Source of the DNA: Cytophagales bacterium | GTDB taxonomy: Bacteria; Bacteroidota; Bacteroidia; Cytophagales; Cyclobacteriaceae | Length of the DNA: 8,921 bases | Reading direction: 5' to 3' | NCBI GenBank assembly: GCA_003500135.1 | Contig: DNTA01000039.1 | Span: forward strand, 1-8,921 | Shown: piece after piece, positions 1-7,000 of the stretch | Layout: the number at the start of each line of letters is the position of its first letter | Numbering within the stretch: the stretch's first letter is position 1 | The notes under the pieces: generated by a model | Seen by the model: the letters and a program-made list of their open reading frames with translations, nothing else | Database searches by the model: none | Told to the model about the DNA's origin: nothing | Program-made: the position numbers and the translations under genes

Positions 1-778
1 GGTTGTACCACTTGTCCTCATCGCCCGGGCGGATGAAGTACTGCATCTCGAGCTGCTCGAATTCACGCATCCTGAAAATGAACTGACGGGCCACGATCTC
101 ATTCCGGAAGGCTTTACCGATCTGGGCAATGCCAAAGGGCACCTTCATCCGGGCGGTTTTTTGAACGTTCAGATAATTGACAAAAATCCCCTGAGCCGTT
201 TCCGGTCGAAGATAAATCTTGTTCGATTCATCGGCCACCGATCCGATTTCGGTGGAAAACATCAGGTTGAACTGCCGTACTTCCGTCCAGTTGGCCGTGC
301 CGGACAAGGGACAAACGATACCTGCATCGATGATCAATTGCCTCAGGCCGATCAGGTCCTCGGCATCGAGCAGCCGGGCCATTTCAGCCATTAAAGTATT
401 GGCCTCCTTATTTTTACCTTCCGACCTCAGATATTCCGCCTGCTCCTCCAGCAGTACATCGGCACGATATCGCTTTTTAGAATCTTTATTATCAACCAAC
501 GGATCATTGAAACTATCTACGTGGCCCGAAGCTTTCCAGGTGGTCGGGTGCATAAATATGGCCGCATCCAGGCCGACAATGTTGTCGTTGAGCTTTACCA
601 TCGCCTGCCACCACAGGTCCTTGAGGTTCTTTTTTAGCTCAGCGCCATACGGGCCGTAATCGTACACCGCCTGCAATCCGTCGTAAATTTCACTTGATGG
701 ATACACAAAGCCATACTCTTTGGCATGCGCCACGATATCCTTTATTCCAAAATCCTTATCGTTGTCTGTTTTTGCCAT
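1..778 (-). CDS. glyQS: Glycyl-tRNA synthetase, single-chain class II type (partial, N-terminal 259 residues)
   Basis: Charges tRNA-Gly with glycine in the cytoplasm, using ATP. Reading the minus strand from ATG at 778 gives an open frame of 259 codons that leaves the window at base 1, so the C-terminal part (rest of the catalytic core and the anticodon-binding domain) is missing. Recognisable blocks are EYGFVYPSSEIYDG (residues 21-34), VYDYGPYGAELK (38-49), the WKASGHVDSFNDP block (81-93), RPETAQG (191-197) and class II motif 2 GKAFRNE (221-227), followed by the RQFIFRMREFEQLEMQ segment (231-246). These mark the homodimeric alpha2 enzyme, not the GlyQ/GlyS heterotetramer; the gene is also often named glyS. 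An in-frame ATG at 794-796 would add MSIFAA, but a promoter-like -7 element lies between the two ATGs, so 778 is preferred. The gene is divergent from the USP gene. The identification is very secure; the start is fairly secure. Confidence 0.96.
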   Translation of the reverse strand, partial: MAKTDNDKDFGIKDIVAHAKEYGFVYPSSEIYDGLQAVYDYGPYGAELKKNLKDLWWQAMVKLNDNIVGLDAAIFMHPTTWKASGHVDSFNDPLVDNKDSKKRYRADVLLEEQAEYLRSEGKNKEANTLMAEMARLLDAEDLIGLRQLIIDAGIVCPLSGTANWTEVRQFNLMFSTEIGSVADESNKIYLRPETAQGIFVNYLNVQKTARMKVPFGIAQIGKAFRNEIVARQFIFRMREFEQLEMQYFIRPGDEDKWYN

Positions 779-783
779 AGCCG

Positions 784-791
784 CAAAGATA
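784..791 (-). promoter_or_regulatory. Candidate Bacteroidota -7 element for glyQS
   Basis: The minus strand reads TATCTTTG, an exact match to the Bacteroidota -7 consensus TAnnTTTG. It ends 5 bases before the glyQS ATG (778), so the expected transcription start falls at or within a few bases of the start codon. I see no TTG at the usual 17-23 bp spacing upstream; the nearest TTG (802-804) is only 10 bp away. This is therefore a half-site match only. An alternative reading is chance, since the same bases would be coding if the upstream ATG at 794-796 were used. Confidence 0.45.
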
Positions 792-878
792 GACATCCGA
801 CCAAAAAATTCTACTATAATACCAGTTATTGGCTTAAAAAATAGCGGTACAACCGGACAATAGACATTTTTTTGGGTT

Positions 879-910
879 TTGAATAAAAAGTATATTGGAA
901 ATTATATTTT
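879..910 (+). promoter_or_regulatory. Candidate promoter for the USP-antiporter pair
   Basis: A TTG at 879-881 is followed after 21 bp by TATATTTT at 903-910. This matches TTG-N17-23-TAnnTTTG in spacing but has T for G at the last position. It lies about 100 bp upstream of the USP start, in the divergent region 779-1010, which holds no gene. The surrounding DNA is AT-rich. The call is tentative because of the mismatch and because AT-rich DNA gives such matches by chance. Confidence 0.3.
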
Positions 911-983
911 TACGAAGGGAAGAAAAATATTGGAAGAATCGTAGCCAATAAGTTTTACTACTAAACATTTACAAAACAAACAC

Positions 984-1001
984 GGCCAGCAAATACTGGC
1001 T
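984..1001 (+). repeat. Inverted repeat just upstream of the USP start
   Basis: GCCAG (985-989) and CTGGC (996-1000) are separated by 6 bases and end 10 bases before the USP ATG. A second small inverted repeat, GCTG-CA-CAGC (999-1008), follows directly. In RNA these could form short hairpins over the ribosome-loading region; as DNA, the first could be an operator. No Shine-Dalgarno sequence is visible here. Stems this short can arise by chance. Confidence 0.3.
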
Positions 1002-1010
1002 GCACAGCTT

Positions 1011-1850
1011 ATGTATAATAAAATTGCTCTTGCGCTCGCTTTTTCACCACGCTGCCTGGCCATGCTCAGCGAGTCGATACGGATCAAAAACCTTTTCAAT
1101 GCTGAACTGATCCTCATCCATGTGGGGCCGCAGACAGAACATGAAGAGGAATACCTCAATAAGCTCTTAAAAATTATCGAGCTGGACAAAAGCAATATCC
1201 GGATCATCTGGAAACAAGGCAAACCATCTACCACGATTTTAAATTGTTGTAAGCGGGAAAATATCGATCTGCTACTGGCCGGGGCGCTACGCCGCGAAAA
1301 TATATTTAAATACTACATCGGCTCCACAGCCCGGAAAATTCTGCGAAAAGCGAATTGTTCAGTGCTTTTGCTCACCAACCCTCAGGAGGTCCCCGGGCCT
1401 TTTAAGAAAATCGTCATCAATGGCACCGAGGGTGTGAATGATTTGCGCACTATAAAACGAGGGCTTTACTGGGCGCACATGGAAGATGCTTCGCAAGTGC
1501 ATATTTTTAAAGCTATTCCCGGATTTGGCCTCAGCATGATGGTGGCCGGTGAAGATTCCGAATCGGAATATACAGAAACCCGCCGGAGCATTATCCATGA
1601 AGAGCTTGAGGAGATGGAGCAATTGCTTAGTACCATAGATACCAAAGATCAAAAAATTAATGTCAAGGTAGCTGCGGGAAAAGCTGCATACGAATTGTGC
1701 AGGTTTGCAGAAAAAACCGAGGCTGATCTTTTGATAGTCAAAGCTCCACTCAGAAAATTAATATTTTTAGATCGTTTGTTTCCGCATTACCTCGAACAAG
1801 TGATGAGCGATCTTCCGACCAATCTATTATTTGACAAACACAACAAATGA
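1011..1850 (+). CDS. Tandem-domain universal stress protein (UspA family)
   Basis: A 279-residue soluble protein with two Usp folds in tandem. Domain 1 (about 1-125) opens with the usual first strand, MYNKIALALAFSP, and ends with GSTARKILRKANCSVLLL (104-121), typical of the family's nucleotide-binding C-terminal strand. Domain 2 (about 131-275) starts FKKIVINGTEG and is degenerate: its final segment (240-273) lacks the glycine-rich loop. In domain 1 the ATP-type motif G-x2-G-x9-G-S/T reads G91-x2-R94-x9-G104-S105, and the Asp usual at the end of strand 1 is Ala10, so nucleotide binding may be altered. ATG 1011 is the only ATG after the in-frame stop at 942-944. The stop overlaps the antiporter start (ATGA), implying translational coupling. 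Usp proteins often bind ATP or act as regulators; regulating the adjacent antiporter is my inference. The family is secure; the role is not. Confidence 0.9.
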   Translation: MYNKIALALAFSPRCLAMLSESIRIKNLFNAELILIHVGPQTEHEEEYLNKLLKIIELDKSNIRIIWKQGKPSTTILNCCKRENIDLLLAGALRRENIFKYYIGSTARKILRKANCSVLLLTNPQEVPGPFKKIVINGTEGVNDLRTIKRGLYWAHMEDASQVHIFKAIPGFGLSMMVAGEDSESEYTETRRSIIHEELEEMEQLLSTIDTKDQKINVKVAAGKAAYELCRFAEKTEADLLIVKAPLRKLIFLDRLFPHYLEQVMSDLPTNLLFDKHNK

Positions 1851-3145
1851 TCGAAAAACTAAGTCATATCGATATCATACTAGTGCTATGTCAAATTGGC
1901 CTGATGATACTCTTTGCCAGGGTATTTGGTGAGTTGGCACGCCGCTTACAACAACCTATGGTGGTCGGCGAAATACTGGCAGGAATCATCCTGGGCCCCA
2001 CAATTTTCGGCTACCTAATGCCCGAATCTTTTGAATTATTATTTCCGGCGAAAGGTCACTGGTCGCTCGTGCTGGACGGCTTTATACAGGTAGCCCTGGT
2101 CCTGTTACTGTTTATTGCCGGGCTGGAAGTGGAGCTAGACCTTGTAATCCAACAGGGCCGGCGGGCGCTTTACACCAGCCTCAGTGCACTGGCCTTTCCA
2201 TTCCTGATAGGTTTTGGTTATGCCATATACGATCCCACTTTCTTTGGCATTACCGATGAAAGCCATTACCTGATTTTTGCCCTTTTCTTCGGTACGGTGC
2301 TCTCTATCACTGCCCTCCCTGTGCTTGCACGGGTACTCATGGACCTCAATATTTTTAAGTCGAAAATGGGTATGCTCATCATAGCGGCCGCCATGGTCAT
2401 TGACGTGCTCGGCTGGCTGATTTTTGCAGTCATCCTTAGCATGATCGATGGCAACTCGGAAAAAATGGGCGTTGGAAGTACGCTGGGTCTCACACTTCTA
2501 TTTACCATAATTACACTGACCATCGGGAAAGTACTCATCAATGCGGCCCTACCCTGGATCAATCGCAATTTTGCCTGGCCGGGCGGGTTGCTGTCGATGG
2601 CAATGGTCATTTGCTTTTTTGCTGCTGCATTTACAGAGTGGATCGGCATTCACAGTATTTTTGGGGCCTTCATTTTTGGCATTGCCCTGGGAGATTCGGA
2701 GCATATGTCTGAAAGGGCCAAGGAAATCGTGCACCAATTTATCAATAACATTTTCGCCCCCCTGTTTTTCGTATCAATTGGTTTAAGTGTCAATTTCATA
2801 GCCAATTTCAATATCCCCATGATCCTGGTTATTCTTTTATTGGCAACTATTGGTAAAGTTCTGGGGGGTTATTTGGGTGCAAAAGCCGGAAAGATGGACA
2901 ATGTAAAATCGCTGGCAGTTGGTTTTGCCATGAATACACATGGCACCCTCGAAATTATCCTGGGTACTATCGCCCTAAATACCGGCATTATCACCGAAGA
3001 GATTTTTGTGGCCATTGTCGTAATGGTTATCCTCACCATTTTGGTATCAACGCCACTTATGCGTTATTTCCTCGATCTGAACAGGCGCATAAATAAGCTT
3101 CGCAAAAAGAAACTGCGTATGCGTATGGATTATGAAGAAGATTAG
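1847..3145 (+). CDS. Cation/proton antiporter, CPA2 type (Na_H_Exchanger family)
   Basis: A 432-residue inner-membrane protein with about 12-13 hydrophobic segments from residue 9 to 405, expected to exchange Na+ or K+ for H+. Family signatures include QPMVVGEILAGIILGPTIFG (36-55), LLLFIAGLEVELD (86-98), SITALPVLARVLMDL (153-167), AAMVIDVLGW (181-190), FGAFIFGIALG (272-282), FAPLFFVSIGLSVN (303-316), a TIGKVLGGYLGAKAG segment with Lys337, and AMNTHGTLEIILG (361-373), which resembles the CHX/GerN-like branch. The ion-site Asp appears to be D186, preceded by Ile185 where electrogenic relatives have Asp-Asp. The chain ends in a short basic tail (413-427) with no RCK/TrkA_N or Usp domain fused. 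Its ATG overlaps the USP stop by four bases, so translation is probably coupled. Ion specificity cannot be read from the sequence; the family is very secure. Confidence 0.93.
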   Translation: MIEKLSHIDIILVLCQIGLMILFARVFGELARRLQQPMVVGEILAGIILGPTIFGYLMPESFELLFPAKGHWSLVLDGFIQVALVLLLFIAGLEVELDLVIQQGRRALYTSLSALAFPFLIGFGYAIYDPTFFGITDESHYLIFALFFGTVLSITALPVLARVLMDLNIFKSKMGMLIIAAAMVIDVLGWLIFAVILSMIDGNSEKMGVGSTLGLTLLFTIITLTIGKVLINAALPWINRNFAWPGGLLSMAMVICFFAAAFTEWIGIHSIFGAFIFGIALGDSEHMSERAKEIVHQFINNIFAPLFFVSIGLSVNFIANFNIPMILVILLLATIGKVLGGYLGAKAGKMDNVKSLAVGFAMNTHGTLEIILGTIALNTGIITEEIFVAIVVMVILTILVSTPLMRYFLDLNRRINKLRKKKLRMRMDYEED

Positions 3146-3200
3146 CAAAAATCGCCTGGAAGACATTTGTTGGAATTGATGGATAATTGCTTTATCAAAA

Positions 3201-3213
3201 GGCCAGCCTGGCC
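3201..3213 (+). repeat. 13-bp odd-length palindrome upstream of the DUF547 gene
   Basis: GGCCAG-C-CTGGCC is a perfect inverted repeat around a central C, 19 bases before the preferred start of the lipoprotein gene. No T-run follows, so it does not look like an intrinsic terminator. It shares GGCCAG...CTGGC with the inverted repeat before the USP gene (984-1001), though the spacer differs (1 versus 6 bases). It could be a protein-binding site or chance. Confidence 0.3.
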
Positions 3214-3232
3214 GTATATTCAAAACAAAAAC

Positions 3233-3991
3233 ATGAAATCATATCACTTACCACTATTGATTTTAATTCTATTGAGTTGCGGCTTTAATAAGCCCAATAC
3301 CACTCAATCTACCCCACCCGGTCATCAGCTATGGACCGATCTACTTCAAAAACATGTCAGGCAGGATGGCATGGTGGACTACCGGGGTTTTATCAAAGAT
3401 TCTACTAAACTCAATCAATACCTGTCGACCCTGGAGAATCATATACCGGCCGATAATTGGAGTGAAAAAGAAAAGCTGGCCTACTGGATCAATGCCTACA
3501 ATGCGTACACGATTCAACTCGTCATTCGCCACTATCCACTGGAAAGCATAAAAGATATAAGTGGGTTTTTGTCCATACCTTTTGTCAATAGCGCCTGGGA
3601 TATAAAATTTATTGAGCTTGGTGGTGAAAAGCTTGACCTCAACAACATTGAGCACAGTATTTTAAGGAAGGAATTTGACGAGCCCCGAATACACTTTGCC
3701 ATCAACTGTGCCTCCATTTCCTGCCCGGTACTCCGCAATGAGGCCTTTACAGCTGATAAGCTGGAAGCTCAACTGGAAGAACAGACCAAAATATTTTTAA
3801 ACAATCCGGAGAAAAACAGGATCGGTAAAAATGAAATTGAGATCTCCAAAATCTTCAGCTGGTTCGGCGGCGATTTCAAAAAAGAGGGTACGATCATCGA
3901 TTTCATCAACCCATATACCGCAACCGATATTTCGCCGGGCGCTTCGGTAAAATATATAGACTACAACTGGCAACTTAACGACAGCAAATAA
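3233..3991 (+). CDS. DUF547-family lipoprotein
   Basis: A 252-residue predicted envelope lipoprotein. The N-terminus MKSYHLPLLILILLSC is a short type II signal peptide with lipobox LLSC, so Cys16 should be lipidated. The next residues are GFNKPN, without the acidic S-D/E surface-export signal used in Bacteroidota, suggesting a periplasm-facing protein. Residues about 33-215 fit DUF547: KLAYWINAYNAY (81-92), NNIEHSILR (137-145), and the PRIHFAINCASISCP block (151-165) with His154, Asn158, Cys159 and Cys164, then ISKIFSWFGGDF (204-215) and a terminal YIDYNWQLN (241-249). The function of this family in bacteria is unsettled, so none is assigned. An ATG at 3167 in the same frame would put 22 mostly polar residues before the signal peptide, so 3233 is preferred. 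It lies 87 bp after the antiporter on the same strand and may be co-transcribed. Confidence 0.88.
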   Translation: MKSYHLPLLILILLSCGFNKPNTTQSTPPGHQLWTDLLQKHVRQDGMVDYRGFIKDSTKLNQYLSTLENHIPADNWSEKEKLAYWINAYNAYTIQLVIRHYPLESIKDISGFLSIPFVNSAWDIKFIELGGEKLDLNNIEHSILRKEFDEPRIHFAINCASISCPVLRNEAFTADKLEAQLEEQTKIFLNNPEKNRIGKNEIEISKIFSWFGGDFKKEGTIIDFINPYTATDISPGASVKYIDYNWQLNDSK

Positions 3992-4031
3992 ACTACAAAT
4001 GTCGGTTTGAAACTTTGAGATTTTGATGGAA

Positions 4032-4046
4032 ATTGCAAGATTGCAA
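4032..4046 (+). repeat. Tandem heptamer in the gap before dnaE
   Basis: ATTGCAA occurs twice (4032-4038 and 4040-4046), one base apart and followed by ATTG, within the 107-bp gap 3992-4098. The gap holds no gene, no exact TAnnTTTG and no hairpin with a T-run. The copies could be a binding site; the short length makes chance a reasonable explanation. Confidence 0.25.
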
Positions 4047-4086
4047 ATTGGAATCGATCTCGTCTTTCAATTGATATCTAGACAAC

Positions 4087-4090
4087 AGGA
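4087..4090 (+). promoter_or_regulatory. Possible ribosome binding site of dnaE
   Basis: AGGA ends 8 bases before the dnaE ATG, a normal Shine-Dalgarno spacing. It supports ATG 4099, which also begins directly with the first strand of the exonuclease domain. Such sites are not obvious before the other genes in this window. Confidence 0.4.
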
Positions 4091-4098
4091 ATACGCCT

Positions 4099-7000
4099 AT
4101 GTACCTCATTTTTGATACCGAAACCACTGGTTTACCCAAAAAATACAATGCCCCGCATACCGATCTTGACAACTGGCCAAGGTTAGTCCAGATCGCCTGG
4201 CAGCTTCACGACGAAAAAGGTAAGCTGATCAATGCCGAAAACCTGATCGTGCAGCCCGATGGGTTTACCATTCCTTATAATGCCACCAAGGTACATGGCA
4301 TCACTACTAAGCGTGCCAAACAAGAGGGCTTGCCTCTGCCTAAGGTGCTGGAGGTCTTTGCCCGTGACATAGAAAAAGCAGAGGCGCTGGTCGGCCATAA
4401 TGTAGAATTCGATCTGAACATAATGGGCGCCGAATTTATCCGTGGTGAGGTGGAGAGTTTAATGTGGGACAAAAAGCGCCTTGACACCAAAGACGAAGCG
4501 ACAGATTATTGTGCCATTCCCGGTGGTAAAGGCGGTAAATACAAGTGGCCCACACTTACCGAACTACATGAAAAACTATTCGGTGAAGCATTCGAAGATG
4601 CCCACGATGCCGCCTATGATGTAGCTGCCACCTCCAGGTGCTTTTTCGGACTGTTAAAACAAAAGGTGGTCAAGCCTTTGAAGGGCGTATCCCCACAGGA
4701 AATTGAATATGAAGCGCCTGGCCTGTATGACGCCAATTTTGCCCACCTTAAAAAGCAAAAGAAAAAGAAGAGCGCCACCCTCGACCTCGATGAAGATATA
4801 GACATCGCGCATGTGGAAGATGTGCCTTTCAGCCATTTACATGTGCACTCCCAGTTTTCCATACTACAAGCTACTTCTGAGGTGGGCCTGATCGTTTCGA
4901 AAGCAAAAGAACTGGGCATGCCGGCCATAGCAATTACTGATCATGGAAACATGATGGCCGCCTTTCAATTTGTAAATGCCGCTCTGAAAGAAGGAATAAA
5001 ACCAATCGTAGGCTGCGAGTTCAATGTCTGCCACGATCGCAATGATAAATCGAGACAAGATAACGGATATCAGACCGTACTGCTGGCGAAAAACAAAAAG
5101 GGGTATCAAAACCTGGCCAAATTGGCTTCATATGCTTATACCGAAGGTTTTTACTACGTGCCCCGCATTGATAAGGAATTGCTGCTTCAATACAAAGAAT
5201 ACATCATCGCCACAACAGGAGGCCTGTGGGGCGAAGTCCCCGACCTGGTCCTGAACGTAGGCGAAACACAGGCCGAGGAGGCCTTTGTATGGTGGAAAGA
5301 TCATTTTGGCGATGACTTCTTCGTCGAACTCAACCGGCACGGTTTGGAAGAGGAAAACCACGTAAATGAAGTTTTGCTACGCTTCGCCGAAAAATATGGG
5401 GTCAAATATTTCGCGGCCAATAATACCTACTACTCAAAAAGGGAAGACTCCAAAGCCCACGACATTCTGTTGTGTGTAAAAGATGGCGAAACCATTGAAA
5501 AGCCCAAGCGCTACGTCGGGAAAAGAGGACGGGAATTCCGGTTCGGCTTTCCCAATGATGAATTTTACCTGAAGTCTCCTGAGGAAATGAAGGCGCTTTT
5601 TGCCGATCTTCCCGAAGCAATAGAAACGACCAATGAGATCGTTGAGAAAATTGAGGGATTTCAATTGGCCAGGGATGTGCTCCTGCCAAAATTTGAAATC
5701 CCCGAGCAGTTCAAGGACCCCAAAGATGATGAGGATCCGAACTTAAAAAACGGGGAAAACAATTACCTGCGTCATCTCACTTACGAGGGCGCCAAAAAAC
5801 GATATCCGGACATCACCCCAGAAATTCAGGAAAGGCTCGACTTTGAGTTGGAAGTGATTAGAAAAACGGGTTACCCGGGCTATTTCCTCATCGTGCAGGA
5901 TTTCACACGGGCAGCACGCGACATGGGGGTTTCCGTAGGCCCGGGACGGGGCTCTGCGGCAGGATCAGCCGTTGCTTATTGCATCGGAATCACCAATGTG
6001 GACCCAATCGAGTATGACCTCCTTTTTGAGCGCTTTCTCAATCCTGATCGCGTATCGATGCCCGATATTGATATAGATTTCGATGATGAAGGTCGCGGGA
6101 AAGTAATCGACTACGTTATTGATAAATACGGTGCGAATCAGGTGGCACAGATCATCACCTATGGCACCATGGCGGCCAAGTCATCCATCCGCGATACGGC
6201 AAGAGCGCTAGGCCTGCCCTTAACCGAAGCCGATCGTGTAGCTAAACTGGTACCTGACATCAAGCTCAATAAACTTTTCAGTCTGGACGATAAAGCGCTC
6301 GCCGGTAAACTGAAAAACAACGCCGATATGATCAATATGGCCAAAGAGCTGAAACAGATATCCGGGGGCGATGACCTGACAGCCCAAACCCTGAATCAGG
6401 CACGCATTCTGGAGGGCTCGGTGAGAAATACCGGCATCCATGCCTGCGGTGTGATCATTACGCCGGATGATATCACCAACTTTGTTCCGGTGGCGCTGGC
6501 CAAAGATTCAGATATGTGGTGCACCCAGTTTGACAACTCGGTAGTGGAAAATGCCGGATTGCTCAAGATGGACTTCCTCGGCTTAAAAACGCTTACCCTG
6601 ATCAAAGATGCCGTTAAGATCGTAAAAGAACGGCACGGTATTGATATCGACCCCGATGCTATTCCACTGGATGACGAGGAAACCTATAAGCTTTTCCAAC
6701 GCGGTGAAACCGTCGGGATATTCCAGTACGAATCTCCAGGCATGCAAAAATACCTTCGTGAACTGAAGCCTTCCGTTTTTGCCGACCTCATTGCCATGAA
6801 CGCCCTTTATCGTCCGGGTCCGCTGGAATATATACCTTCCTTCATTCGCCGAAAGCACGGCCAGGAAGATATCACCTATGATCTTGAAGATATGAAGGAA
6901 TACCTGGAAGAAACCTACGGTATTACGGTTTACCAGGAGCAGGTGATGTTGCTTTCACAAAAACTGGCGGGCTTTACTAAAGGCGAAGCTGATATGCTCA

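Noticed and set aside
219..659. 146-codon plus-strand open frame
   Set aside because: It runs antisense to clearly conserved GlyRS coding sequence and its translation resembles no family; it is a shadow of the synthetase gene.
902..1234. 110-codon minus-strand open frame over the USP start
   Set aside because: It lies antisense to the USP gene and its promoter region, is rich in Ser/Leu/Cys as antisense shadows often are, and has no recognisable domain.
3167..3232. Upstream in-frame ATG for the DUF547 gene
   Set aside because: It would bury the signal peptide and lipobox behind 22 mostly polar or charged residues; the ATG at 3233 gives a standard lipoprotein N-terminus.
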